64,000 nt of DNA from Dicyema japonicum (GCA_011109175.1 RDEW01000002.1:1713925-1777924), one strand, 5' to 3'. Positions 9,801 to 21,352 are shown, counted from the first letter of the stretch. Notes: a model not told the origin generated them from the sequence alone. Program-made: numbers and translations.

Positions 9801-10618
9801 CGAATTGGCATAATAAAATTATATTGTCATGATTAATATTCAAAACAAAGTGATAGATTTTTTATATGGTCGAAGTACTTATAGATAGGATTTATCACTC
9901 AGATTGAATAACATGGAGGACTATTTGTTAGAAACTGAGATTCTAGTAAGTATGCTGTATTTTATTCACATCTCTCATTTTGATTGGTCCATTATATAAT
10001 TATGAATGAGAAATGATTTAACATCCATCAGGATTGTAATATGTTTTCTAGAATTTAGACACTCCTGTAATTTCTCAAATGAGGGGGCAACGTTGATAAT
10101 TATGACTTTCAAACACACCGTCTCTATCTCTTGGAGAAGGGTTTTAATCCAAGTTCATTAAGTACGAATCGTCAACGTTTTTCGTCCAACACAAGCACGT
10201 GTGTTCATCAGTTTTGAACTATCTATATAAGGTGGAAAGTTCCTTGACGCATTTTGTAGATGAGGAATATTTTTTAGATTTTTATTCGTACATGATAATG
10301 TCCGCGCTAATCTATCATAGGCACAAATGAATAGATTTTTCTAACGACAGAAGTACTGATTGTCACTATTATGGATATCATTACAAATGGGTCATTTATA
10401 GACTCTTACATATACACGGTAAGAGGGCTAGTTTTCCTTACTCCATAAGACCATAGCTAAAAAAAGAAGAAACCAAAAAGAAAAACGTCTAGTTGAGCCC
10501 ACTTACATACAAATCTTAAAAGAGACGCTACCAGACAGTTAAATTGTCTATCATGAGAATATTGAACAATATCATAAATGTGCTGGAATTGACAACCATC
10601 AATAATAGTTTATATTCT
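9801..10618. other. Unassigned sequence
   Basis: No gene or repeat recognised. Confidence 0.35.
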
Positions 10619-10660
10619 GTCACAGGCGCTACGAGTTACCGAGCGCTACGCGCCTGTGAC
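10619..10660. repeat. Perfect 11-bp hairpin, GC-rich
   Basis: GTCACAGGCGC (10,619-10,629) and GCGCCTGTGAC (10,650-10,660) are exact reverse complements around a 20-nt loop that itself contains AGCGCT. It is a GC-rich island in an AT-rich surround. Confidence 0.8.
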
Positions 10661-11650
10661 ATATTCAATACTTAATAATTTAATTAATTAAATTGAATAG
10701 CTGTTAATATAAATATTACTATTTTTTAAATTTATTTAACTCAAGACCACGGTAAACCCAACCAATTATCACGTGATCCAATGCATTCTAGCAGAGACCT
10801 CATCTTTGCTCTGTGTTCTTCCTTCGTGCACGCGCATATGAACGTACAGGACGGCCTGAGTTTTCAGAGCCACCTTCACGTGATCTGGAGACAAGCCAAG
10901 TTCTTCAATGTCAAGTGAGATTCTTTCGCTGTGCGGAGCATCCACATTTATTATTGTCGTTCGAATGCTTTAAAGACATAAAGCGCAAGATTGGTAAGCC
11001 ACCACCTCAACCTTTGTCAGTTTAATTGTCAATTTTGATATTTTTTTGTTTTATCAAATATTTAAAATTTAAAATATAATTATTAATAGGTAAAAGAAAA
11101 TTTACCTGGCAAAATTTCATTATGGCATGGAGTCAGTTTTTATTGTTTCAAACAATTCTCTGCAGAAACAAAAGAATTTAATTCTGATGTTACTTGTGAC
11201 TTTTCGAATGGAAAGTGGCAGATGTGGACTCACGTCAGTGGAAGAAGACAACAGGAGCCATTGTATTAAGTCAACCCTCATATAAACAAAACAGAGTCCT
11301 GGAATTAAGAAAAGAAGGCAATCATTGAGATGAGATGGTTTATATAGTCCTTTACATATGAATGTGAGGGCTTGTTTTTTTCTTATAATATTGATCGCAT
11401 CATCTTGGTCATGGAGGTCAACAACGGAGCAATTAAGTTTATTATCAGAAGAGGCTGGATAGGGTTTTGAATAAAGAAATGAGCCTTGAGAATCATCCAG
11501 TACAAGTTATTGAAAGTAAACTCAAATTTTCGACTAGCGACTACAAGAGGAGTATTAAAGAGTAACGAGAATGTTTTCTAGAGTCCAAGCAAAGGTTAGA
11601 CGTAAGAAATAAAAGTAGTGTGCATCATGTCGCGTCATATTTAACAGTCT
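10661..11650. other. Unassigned sequence
   Basis: One open frame of ~70 codons at 10,813-11,025 has rather GC-rich codons but no motif I recognise. Nothing else is seen. Confidence 0.35.
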
Positions 11651-11654
11651 CCAG

Positions 11655-11893
11655 AATTAAATCGATGAAAATTAGCTAGTAATGTCGATAAAAGATGCAG
11701 CAGAAAAAAGGATGAAAAACTACCTGAAAAGAGATGCATAATTGACTCGTATGTTGCAGCACAGTATAAACGATAAGAGGAGTCTGAGACCGCAGAGAAG
11801 AGTCCAAGCGTTTGCAGGACTTGCGGCATGAGGCCAAATAACTCCCTCTTTAATTTTTCTTTGCTAATAAAGTTGTTAAAGTAAAAACCTAAC
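11655..11893 (+). pseudogene. 5'-truncated LINE 3' end (same family as 59,530-61,495)
   Basis: Nearly identical to 61,275-61,490. It carries the C-terminal coding end (codons for VMSIKDAAE, NYLKR, RRxQAxAGLAA and the TGA) and the 3' UTR GCCAAATAACTCCCTCTTTA with an AATAAA at 11,866-11,871. A few single-base changes break the frame. This is a classic 5'-truncated retrotransposition product. Confidence 0.85.
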
Positions 11894-12159
11894 TTCATAA
11901 CCATAATCAATATTTGATGGTTATGTTAAATGTAAAATAGTCAACTGGCCAAATGGTCGGTTGATCACGAAACCCAAATGCACATTAAAGTTAGGTCCAT
12001 ATAAGGAAAAAGGGCCTTTTTTTCAGTGTGAATAATTTCAATTTTTATGGTTCTGTAATACCTTGTTCGTACGTCTGGTTTCATCAATGAAGAAGATTTT
12101 ATCAATCATCACATGAACATTCGCCATGCTTCCTATACGACAATAATTTTTTTGAATAA

Positions 12160-12660
12160 AAAAAATTTTAAATGCAAAAACTATCAACTACTGGCTATTT
12201 CATAATTGAGAACGCATTTCCCCTGAAGATTTGCAAAGGAAATACACTCAATGGAGCCAACTCCTTTCTCTCCTATCATTTTTCGATTTTTTATAGTTGA
12301 AAAATGAAACAGTCTCTTTTCTGTGGTCAAGAACTTTATTGATTCGAATAATGATTGATTGTGGTCGGAAGATAATCCATAATGCATTGTCCAAGAAGTG
12401 TCCGGTGGTAGGTTTGGAGGACAGAAGGTAATGTTTGGGACGTTGATGCTTCGTTTTCATTATAAGGAGTCCTAGTGTGCTTCCTGAAGTTGTTGAGGAT
12501 TGTCAGAGAGGTGAGTTGGATGATGGATTAAGTCTGCTTTCTTGAGGTAAAATCAGGTCAATGTTCTGTTCTTTAAAGAAATACCGTAGTTCGAGAATTT
12601 TGTTTTTGATTCTGTTGATGTTGCAGAATTGAGAGTGGAGGGGCCTGGATTAAGTTCAAT
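12160..12660 (-). pseudogene. LINE AP-endonuclease N-terminal fragment
   Basis: Read on the minus strand: FCNINRIKNKILELRYFFKE, QNIDLILPQESRLN. This is the start of a Jockey/CR1-type endonuclease (NxNGIxxKxxEL, DIxxxQET). It is followed by disrupted sequence (TGHFLDNALWII). The catalytic Glu sits in PQES, with S where T is usual. Confidence 0.65.
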
Positions 12661-13664
12661 GTCACCGGCAAGAATTATCAGAAACCCATTCAGCCGAGGG
12701 GATTAAGAAAAAGAAGAGGCCGTCGTCCGAAGAGTCCTTCTTCGGATGGGAGGTAGTTAATGGTCCTTTTCTTGCGGCGCATTAAGTACACCCTAAGCTC
12801 CTCCAGAACTTTCATAACTGGTAGACCACACGACGCCACGTTTTTAATTCGTCTATTTATAAAAATGGCCTGGGAAGATGTATTCCCTAAAACAATCAAA
12901 AATTGCTTTCAAATTTTAAAAAATGTTGATGAGAATTTAATCGATGAATAACTATTTTAAAATTATTTTATTAAATTCTAAAATTTGTTGCAAAAAATGC
13001 TGGAACCAAAAAAGGCAAATTTGTAGAGTTTACTGTAGTTGTAAGTGGAATATCCTAAAGAAGAAAAAGTCTTTGCTTTTTACAAACTTCTGGGAGTCTT
13101 TTCTCAAAGGGGGGCACAAGGCTGTAATTAGTGGTTTTGGTACAAGTGGTTGGTTGGTGGGGAGATTAAGGGCTAGGCGTACCTCTATTACGCAAAATAT
13201 CTACTTAGCTTCATGGTGGATGAACGCCTTGTATTCTCGTGAGCACGTAAGAAGTGACAGACTTAGGAGACATCAGAAACCAAAGAAGTGTCGGGTGCAC
13301 AATTCCACATTCTAATCTCTCCCAAATATAGCTCAAAGGAGCATCTATCCGCATCTGCAAGTGATAGTTAATATACGTTGCCAGTATCAAGCTTATCAGC
13401 TAATTTAGAGTATCTTTATTCCCAAAAGAACAATTATCCAACTTATTAGTACCCATAATCTATCTCGCAGAGCTTTGTGTTTCGAATCTGTATATCTGGT
13501 ATACAATGGATTTCCATTATGTGTTCCTCTGTTTAGTTGGTACTCACCAATGTAGTATTCGTTTATCCAATCGGATTTGATATCTCAGACATATGCTTGA
13601 GAGAAAGTTTAGTTCATATTTTTGATATTCGCTAGTTTCCCCTCATATTTTTCACACTCTTTAA
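12661..13664. other. Unassigned sequence
   Basis: A short reading near 12,840-12,950 (IKMAWEDVFPKTIKNCFQIL) resembles the end of a jerky/Tigger-type DDE transposase (W..V...TI.NCF). No TIRs or catalytic residues are visible, so I leave it as a possible trace. The open frame at 12,944-13,315 has no recognised motif. Confidence 0.35.
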
Positions 13665-13812
13665 GCCTTCTGGCTAAATGTAACTTCTGATGACATCGGA
13701 TCTGAAGGTCGTGGGTTCAAATCCGAACGATAGAGTTTTCAGCGAAGGTCAATTCTTGTCAAACAGATCCCACCCGTGAGGCGACGAGTCCTTCTGGCAC
13801 GACACAGTTGTT
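13665..13812 (+). repeat. Candidate tRNA-derived SINE
   Basis: A pol III B box, GGTTCAAATCC (13,714-13,724), follows about 40 bp after a TCTGGCTAAATG A-box-like stretch. The tRNA-unrelated part then runs on to about 13,810. The similarity to the 52-kb SINE is only at box level. Confidence 0.45.
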
Positions 13813-15435
13813 AAAAGGGATCTTCCTAATTTTCCCCCTGACCAAACCCTCTAATGAAGATTGCATTATGAAAACTATTAGGACGTGGGACAAAATTGGA
13901 AGAGGGCTGACCTACTTCTCCACCTCTCCCCTGAAGCGGAAGCCTGTAATGAAGTATTGGAAAATGGATTTGGTCAGCACAAGCAGATGCTCTCCCTTTG
14001 GTTCCTTCCTTGGATTAGTTATGACTGTTTGTGCTGGAATTACAATGGTAAGCCTGGGGTTAATAATAATAATAACTCTCGTCTTTGATCTTCGGAACTT
14101 CTCGGTGTTGGCAAAATGAAGAAACACCTTGATCCAATACAATTAGAATGATCTACTTTATGGTGACTCTTACTATTGGATTCGGAGTCGTTCTAAAATA
14201 ACCTCAAAAATATTTTGGAGGTAGATTCTGGATATAGTCAGGAGGGTGAGGATCATGTCTACTCTGGATTCTAACATTCAATATGGGGTAACATTCAATA
14301 AGGCAATCATTTTTTGTTATATTCCCATTTCTAATATGTGCACATCCACCGGTGTGACTGGGAAGGTGGTAACATTTATCAGAGTCGATCAATTCTGAAT
14401 TGGAGTACTAAATTTACTGGTTACTATTCTCAATGTCAGTGAAGTCCGGAATCTTCAACCGGAGATTCTTGAACAGATTGTGTTCGCTTTTGCGTGAAAA
14501 ACCGAGTAGTTGAAAATGGCATAGCATTTCCCCTCACTGCATCTCTGGGGACCTAATTTTACTCAGAAGACAAACGATCATTTATCACGTACAAACAGTG
14601 CCAGCTTTCTCTGTCAAATTGAACGATTTTTCCTATCGTTTCTATTGAATAATTGTTATTTTGAATTCCAGGACTTTATATAAGAACCCACGTTACCCGA
14701 TAGATGTAAAGACCGGGGACATTATGCATTTTTCGCAACCGGTAACGTGTCCGTATCCAAGCAGGTGGAGCAGTTCGTGGACTAGAATAATTGCAGTCTG
14801 TTGCAACTCGAGGTTTGTCTAAAATAAGGTCGATTTGTCACTTCATATGACATATATATGACAACTGTCCCATGTGGTATGCAAACTGCCTTAACAACGC
14901 GTATCCGAGAGTAACAAATCCTGAATCATTCAAAACATGTTGAGATCTACGGATTAGAAAACTACAGTCTACGTGAAAAACACGTATGCGTCATAATTCT
15001 TTTGTATCTCATTTTGGTCGACTGCCAAAAGACTTGAAGTCTACTTTTCTGCCATCGACTAGGACAATTTCTTTAATAACGACGTTCATTTCGAACGTTT
15101 CAAAATACTTTTAGTTGACTATAAGACTACTTGATGGTTTCATTCACAAAGTCAAATGTCCGCATGACCGTAGTTATCGAAGACTTCCAAGTATATGCTA
15201 AGACGTGATTATACCAGAAGGCGGTTAATATAGGCTTCCTATTCTAAGGTTTTCTTTTGACAGCTTATAAAAGTCAACAAGAAAATGAGGAGAGAATTCA
15301 TTAATTTTCTCAGAATATGTTGTTGAAATTTATTGTAAGTTTCTGGTTTTTTAATTAAAAATAAAATTAACTAAAAAACTTCTAATTTGCTAGAAAATCA
15401 TAAAATTTTTAAAAAACAGAAAAAATCTATGAATT
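13813..15435. other. Unassigned sequence
   Basis: Several open frames of 60-100 codons overlap on opposite strands (13,808-14,142). None has a recognisable motif, so I do not call genes. Confidence 0.35.
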
Positions 15436-15439
15436 ATTA

Positions 15440-15625
15440 GATTTTTATCAATAAAGTCAAAATTTATATGTTCTTTAAAATAGTCTAAAACTATAAAAAT
15501 GTGATTTTTAATCAAAATATTATATAAATCAAAAGTTATAAAGTAAAAAGTCAAAATTTTGGAATGTCAAAAAGGTCAAAATTTAATTTTTTAGGTCAGT
15601 AAAGTCAAAGTTTATTGATTTTTGA
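15440..15625. repeat. AAGTCAAAATTT iteron-like tract, copy 1
   Basis: About five spaced repeats of (A)AAGTCAAA(A/G)TTT and GGTCAAAATTT. A similar tract with the same spaced motif lies at 37,325-37,420. Confidence 0.5.
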
Positions 15626-15721
15626 TTTTTTATTTCTTAGAGTTTTTGAATAAAATACTAGCGTGTCATCAACTGTTATGCCGCATTCAAATCAGGAAAG
15701 TCGTTGAAAAGATTAAGACTG

Positions 15722-16045
15722 TTATTAGAAAATATCCTTGTGAATTTTTTATCAACTCTCGAATTTTCACAACAACATCTTTTTATTGAGTCTTTTGTCT
15801 AAGAAACATTTCAAACTAACGAGTTTATCATTTTTATTAGCATTTCACAAATGCTACTGTAAAAATATTTGATTTCCTCATTCTATTCGCTGACTCTACG
15901 ATCAATGAGGTCACTAGTGCTTAGTCGAATTTGATTTTCCTTGCAATAAGTTGAACAGTAAATTTCACAAAACGTGTTTGAGGATACCGTTTCAGTTACT
16001 TCTATGTAAAAGTGTAGAAAATTTATGCAAAGGTACTTACCGAAG
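15722..16045. repeat. Anonymous repeat R3, copy A
   Basis: The blocks ATTAGAAAATATCC, GATCAATGAGGTCACTAGTG, CCTTGCAATAAGTTGAACAG and AAAAGTGTAGAAAATTTATG recur in this order at 17,928-18,900 (interrupted) and in part at 36,735-36,880. The minus strand has a 99-codon open frame over part of it, with no recognised domain. Confidence 0.65.
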
Positions 16046-16199
16046 ATATTTTTGAGTTTTTTAAATGCATTTATTATAGATTTAGAAAAGTTGGTTTGAT
16101 CTAAGGAATCCATATAAATATATTTGAATACACTAATAAATTTCTTGCATATTTTTAGTAAAAAACACTCCAGAGAAAACATAAAATTAGTTTAGTTTC

Positions 16200-16520
16200 C
16201 CTTGTGCCGTATTCCTAATCATCCTCTACGTCAGCCTCGATCATGATCTTCTGTGCTTGTTCTCTTAGGTAATCTAGGTCGTCCTCCATTTCCATTGTAA
16301 TGTCAGATGCTGCCTACACTTTTGTAACACAGTGAATAAGGTCCTGATGGAATGCAAATCCGAGACCATAATCTCGGCAGGCCGATGAGAGGGTAAAAAT
16401 GCAATTTTCTAAACAATTCTTTAAATTGTACATTTTTGTATGGTGGTTAACGACGATAGCAGACAATTTCCGGGTTAGGATTTTCCTTGACACAGAGCCT
16501 TTAGTAAATCGATCGAGCAA
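16200..16520 (-). pseudogene. Possible LINE endonuclease fragment
   Basis: The minus-strand reading GLGFAFHQDLIHCVTKVW resembles GLGFAVHEDLYDLVTRVW at about 32,360-32,430, which is clearly the N-terminal part of an RTE-like endonuclease. There is no other endonuclease signature here. Confidence 0.45.
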
Positions 16521-17927
16521 ATGACTGTTTCGAGGTAACGAGGAGTTGTGTTAAAGCCTTTCATGATAAATTGTTTGAGGGATGTTAGGCGAGTAGAAGT
16601 TGAATAACCCCTTCTGAATCCATGTTGTGAGAATGAAAAAAGAAGAGACAGGTGGGAAGAAATTTATTAATGTATTCAAAAATATTTATATGAATTTCTT
16701 GGATTCCTTAGATTTCTTATAAGATTAAGAATCAGTTAAAATACCAGGGATAGATTCAGGCCCACGTGAAAGGGAAGAATTCATTATTTTCAAACCCTCA
16801 CTGACATCTGAATGTGAGCTTCGGTGGTCCGGGGAATGGGCTTCAAATCTATGGCTGGCTGGAGTCAGAATGGAAATTGGCCATCCTCCCAAAATAATTC
16901 TGCTCAGAAGGGTTGAATTTATTGTAAAAATTATATTGTCTTGAAATTGTTGAATTTTATTGTAAAAATTTTATTGAGGTAAAAATAACTATAATTTTGA
17001 TGGAAATGGAATTTTAATATAAAGATGCTTGGAAGTAATCAATTAAAATGAAATATGGAGCAATTTACATGTCCATGTTGGTTTATAAATTGATAAAGAT
17101 GACAATGAAAATTTACTTCACAGTAAAGACGCAGCTAGCATATCAAAAAAGATAAAATTACCTCTAAACTGAGTTGAATACGACTTGGCTAAAAGAAGTC
17201 GAGGTGGTATGGGTTTTCTCATACTCGCCTCGAGTGTTTATTCTGGAAGTGATTTGCTTTATTTTTGGATTCCAACAGGTAGTGTGTATCTAAGTCCTCC
17301 TCGAGTTCACTGGAAGTAAGGATATTTCCATACAGTTCCCTAGCTCTCCACCACATTGTATCTTTTAAAATTACATCCTTGTGGTCATCCTTTTTCCTAG
17401 ATCAATATTTGTAAGCATGGAATCTTCTGTTCACCTAGCGATGGATACTTAATAAGGCCCGGAAACCCGCTGTTACGATGAAGGCTGGGTTGAGTTCATG
17501 GACAAAAATGTTGCCAGCCATGCTGTGAGTGACATAAACAATTCGCCTGTTCAGGGAAAGAAAAAGTACGAATGGTAGTGGGTTTGGGGGTATTTGTAAA
17601 AGTGGTGACTTTTGGGCTATGAAGTACCTCCCAAAGTTCAAATGGGCGTACCTCACTGAACAAATGCCTACCAGAAGGCGAAAATTGACGATATCATGAA
17701 GATAGACATGTCTAAGGTCAAACGATAGGCGGCTGACTTTTTTTGATAATTTTGGATAAGCAAAATTCTGAAAAATCCGCAAGGATCTGATATTCTGAGG
17801 TTTCCCTCAAACAGAGACTTACTGAAGATAAAGTTGTCTCCTCAAAAAAAGCTAGGAGGAAAGCTCCCGTTATTATGTCTCTTTTTACTGGAGGATGTTT
17901 ATAATTTTATTTTTATTTATTTATTAT
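16521..17927. other. Unassigned sequence
   Basis: A 115-codon minus-strand frame at 17,435-17,782 is the longest. I see no motif in it and no short-intron extension. Confidence 0.35.
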
Positions 17928-18109
17928 TAGAAAATATCCTGGTGAATATTCTTCAACCACTGTAAAAATATCTGATTTTCTCATTAAAAATATCATTACT
18001 ACTCTAAAAATAAATGAGGTCACTGATGCTTACTCAAATATGATTTTCCTTGCATAAGTTGAACAGTAAAGTTTACAAAACTTGTTTGAAGGTATTGGAT
18101 ACTATCCTA
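17928..18109. repeat. Anonymous repeat R3, copy B, left part
   Basis: Matches 15,725-16,000 with internal gaps (ATTAGAAAATATCC, AATGAGGTCACTGATGCTTA, CCTTGCATAAGTTGAACAGT). It is cut by the pogo-type element at 18,108-18,848 and resumes at 18,849. Confidence 0.65.
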
Positions 18110-18848
18110 CCGTATTTGCCGGTGTATAAGTAGACTTTTTTCGATCAAAAATTGACCTAAAAATGACCTCGACTTATACACTGAGTCATGAAATTCAACT
18201 TTGTATTCATCGCTTCGAATGTGATGGTAATTACTACACTCTTCACAAAAATTTCTTGCAAAGATCAATCTAATTATAGAAGTGAATGGAATAAAATAAT
18301 AACCTCGTAAACCCATGTCTAAACGAATGAATTACTCTGCCAAGTTCAAACTGCAAGTTGTAAACTTTGCCAAAGAAACTAACAACTGTGCTGCCTAAAG
18401 AAAGTTGGCGAAATGAGAAACTAGTAAGAGATTGGAACGCATTGCAACACAGCAGCAGTGATGCCAAGAAACAAATGTGCTAATAGAGGGAAAAGCTGCC
18501 ATTGGCCAGCACTTGAACAAGAACTTGTATGCTGGGTCGAGGAGCAACGAAAGTGTGGGTTCGTCGTCACAAGAAATATGATTCGTCTGCGAGCTTTGGT
18601 TTGTGCCAAACAAAGCAAGATTACCGATTTCAAAGAAACTATAAGTTGGTGTTCACGATTTTTAAAGAGAAATGACCTTGTGCACGACAAAGAACTAAAC
18701 TTGCTCAGAAACTCACTCAAAAAAAGTGAGGAAAAGATAACTCTCATTCCAAAAAAAGTGTTCATTGCTGTTAGTCTCTCTCGGCGCGTAATATCAAGGG
18801 TTACAAAGTAAATAGTAGGGGTCGACTTATCCACCGGCAAATGCGGTA
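18108..18848 (+). mobile_element. pogo-type DNA transposon, internally deleted, nested in repeat R3
   Basis: The left end is TACCGTATTTGCCGGTGTAT from 18,108. The reverse complement of the right end is TACCGCATTTGCCGGTGGAT. The TIRs match at about 24 of 28 positions and TA flanks each side. The repeat it sits in continues on both sides. The undisturbed relative at about 36,800-36,870 lacks the insert, giving a paralogous empty site. At 741 bp it holds only the N-terminal DNA-binding part of a transposase. Confidence 0.88.
18314..18811 (+). pseudogene. pogo-type transposase, N-terminal (psq/CENP-B HTH) part
   Basis: From ATG 18,314 the reading MSKRMNYSAKFKLQVVNFAK is the psq-type HTH start of pogo-family transposases. 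Stops interrupt it. It then continues ANRGKSCHWPALEQELVCWV and TRNMIRLRAL, which is the CENP-B-type HTH. No DDE/D catalytic core follows before the right TIR, so it could at most bind DNA. Confidence 0.8.
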
Positions 18849-18900
18849 CTTCTTCCTATGCTTCCCAAAAATTGTAGAAAAACGATTTATGCGGAATTAA
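18849..18900. repeat. Anonymous repeat R3, copy B, right part
   Basis: CTTCTTCCTATGCTTCCC followed by TTGTAGAAAAACGATTTATG continues the R3 sequence seen uninterrupted at about 36,815-36,865. Confidence 0.6.
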
Positions 18901-19484
18901 GAAGTATCTGAAATTTAGATTTTTTAGACACTAACAAATTGCATCGACAGTCTTTATGCTCACCTAATTCACCCGGCCTTCTAAAAATCTAGAGATACAG
19001 CTAATCAGTTCAAGGGAGATTCCTGCTTCAGTGAGGGCTTATCATAGGCCATCATGCAATAGTGAGTCGAACGTTCTCTCCGCATTAAGGAACAGCACAG
19101 TGGTGTACTGTTTCAGCATGACGGTGAATCTGAGAGCCCAACCTCCAGAGGCAGTCAAACAGGATTGCCCTTTATGGAACCCCATCCTAAGGTCCGAAAG
19201 GGTGTTTTTTATTATCAACTTTTTTTAGCCTTGATTTATCACTTTCTGTGTGCGATAAGCCGTACTGAAACAGGTACGTCTAGCTAGTACACTGTATGAT
19301 TGGGTCATGAAGTCAAGCATCTTTACAATCTGTTAGTTTTTGGGCAAAGAATGCTCACCTCCATTGGAAGATGGCTACCAAATCCACGTTACCCATAGGC
19401 GTATGAATACTTGTGCCGTTATACCAGTTTTCTCAGTGCACCTTTCTCGTTGCTTCCACAGTTCATCGAGATCGTCCGCCGTTC
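18901..19484. other. Unassigned sequence
   Basis: No gene or repeat recognised. Short open frames on the + strand have no motif. Confidence 0.35.
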
Positions 19485-19778
19485 TCAATTTCCCAGCAAT
19501 AAGAGCCAAAATTCTTTCAGTTTATTGATTCCATAATGAGTGGTCAAATGCTGTTTCATGCATTCTATCTTCATAGTTTGAATTTCGTCCTGAGCAATAA
19601 CACGTTTATGAGCCTCATTTGTAAAGAGTTTAGAACCTTCCAACAAGAAAAAATTGGCTTTCTTAATAAACCGAACTTTTTGCATTCGTGTAAAATTATG
19701 GTTGATGATCTTGCATTGTAGATATGAAACAATATCATTGTACTCTTGGCTAGTCCTGATCATTTTTTTAATATGCAT
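19485..19778 (-). pseudogene. Integrase zinc-binding (H2C2) region fragment
   Basis: The minus-strand reading has HKRVIAQDEIQTMKIECMKQ followed by HLTTHYGINKLKE. This is the (R)RVxxxxE...CHxxxHxGxxK pattern before the catalytic core of gypsy/Ginger-type integrases. The C..C half of the zinc site is not clear and no catalytic core follows. Confidence 0.55.
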
Positions 19779-20029
19779 TTTTCTAACACGGATAATTCGA
19801 TTTATGAATAAATAGTGAATTAATTGTGGCTAATTGATTTTAGATGTCAATATCCAAAAAAAATCCAAGGTCAAAGTCTAACGCCTAAAATTGGTGTAAC
19901 CTGCATGGAGAGCAACAATTGATTTCCTTAAAAATTGAGATATGAAATTCCAGTGAAAGTTACTGTCGAAAGTTGGTATCTTAACAGTCCCCCAGGTTTT
20001 TAGAAACGCGGCCATTATTCACGATGGAG

Positions 20030-20345
20030 ATTAGCTGTCTAGATTTCCCTCCTGGTCCACTAGGTAATTGAATTACACTAATCCGATCATTTATCTTCAA
20101 AAAACAATGTAATCCGGAAAGTAAATCATCGTGCACAGCGAAACCTGTCTATAGAACTTGCAGTCCGACGGGAGTAGGATTACTCCATAGTTTCCAGAAC
20201 GTTCGTCAAGTTCTCCTTTGACCTATGTCTCTTGGAAACAGCAGACTGAACATTGATACTTAAGGTCCAGACATAGTTAGTGCCTCATCTACCAGTTATA
20301 AAGTCCCCTGGCATTGAAGGTGAGGATAGAAAACCTAGAATCATT
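20030..20345 (-). pseudogene. LINE endonuclease fragment
   Basis: The minus-strand reading TGFAVHDDLLSGLHCFLKIN then DRISVIQLP corresponds to the GFAV...L...(V).. (D)RI..I(Q/R)L segment of LINE AP endonucleases, as at 32,360-32,470. Stops occur upstream of it. Confidence 0.55.
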
Positions 20346-20556
20346 AAAACACGTATTCGACATGAGTGCAAGATTAGGACGTCAACCAAAAAATTTTCTC
20401 GTGACTTTAAAGATATCTGTAATTAAATAGGTTAAATAAATTTAAAAAATTAAATAATTTAATTTAAATAAAAATAAAATTAACATTTCACCCGTTTTTC
20501 TGCGCCTTACGTTTTAGTCTAGTTTAATTTTGTATAAATCATAGAGAGTACCGATC

Positions 20557-21231
20557 ATGTACACTCCACTTCCTTTAATTTGTTCCGAAGACCCCAATGT
20601 ACTTGAACTAGCATCTAATTTTTAGCTCCGACGTGCTCATCACAATTTGTTGGAGAAAGAACGAAGAAATAATCTAAAAGCCTCCTTCAATGATCTGAGA
20701 GATGTTATCCCTTCACGAAATAGAAAAGTTACCCTTTACTCATGGCAGATGTCCCGGGTTCAGATTTTGACGGCAGCATTGGAATATCTTGCATTTATCG
20801 AACTTTCCATGGATAAATTGGACGCGTACATGGAGATGGTGGACTCTTATGACAAAGAACTCACTTCTATTCGTACGTCCCCCAATAATCTCTTAGAAAA
20901 GTTTCCGTCGGATTATTCGGAGTTGAAGGCAATATCTAAATCCGTGGTGGAGAATATAAAAGTCTTTGATATTGATGATTTGGATCCGATCAAAGGATTT
21001 ATCAAATATCAGGCAGAAAATGACGTTGGATCACGTAAAAGGAGCTTTGCTGACATGAAAGTAGACACAAGGCCACCTTATGAAATGCCACTGGATGGGT
21101 CATATTCTGATAATAACTGGATTGATGAGCCTTTTAAGATTTTAGCGTTGAATAACGGGGAGTGCTTGTTTATTGACAATGAACCCTCTGATAGGGACAT
21201 TCTCAATAGTATGCTAAAGTTAGAAGATTAG
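20557..21231 (+). CDS. Max-like bHLH(Zip) transcription factor, three exons
   Basis: Exons: 20,557-20,598, 20,626-20,727 and 20,749-21,231 (208 aa). The introns are 27 nt and 21 nt, GT-AG. Exon 2 supplies the basic region RRAHHNLLEKERRNNLKASF and helix 1, ending LRDVIPSRNRK. Exon 3 starts MSRVQILTAALEYLAFIELS (helix 2). The RRAHHN basic motif with E and R at E-box contact positions is the Max signature, so it should bind CACGTG E-boxes, normally as the shared dimer partner of the Myc/Mxd/Mnt network in the nucleus. The zipper is short and irregular (MDKLDAYMEMVDSYDKEL). About 115 residues of acidic C-terminal extension follow, with a KRKRSF-like basic patch (GSRKRSFADMK). The start ATG is the first in frame, and splicing of the 27-nt intron joins it directly to the basic region. 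The 21-nt intron is in frame and has no stop. The gene appears intact. Confidence 0.88.
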
Positions 21232-21352
21232 TTAGTTGTGACTTAATTTCATTAAATCATTGCCTCTACATTAATTCTGTAGCTCGTTTCCTGTGTGTTT
21301 GCATCTTCGGTTGTTTCCAGACATAAGTACACCGCAAAACAACGTTAGTAAA

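Noticed and set aside
13808-14142. Three overlapping open frames of 67-103 codons as a gene
   Set aside because: They lie on both strands with no motif, no family resemblance and no short-intron extension.
20533-20539. TATAAAT just upstream of the Max-like start codon as a TATA box
   Set aside because: It lies only ~18 nt before the ATG, so a start site 25-30 nt downstream would fall inside the coding sequence. AT-rich background makes chance matches common.
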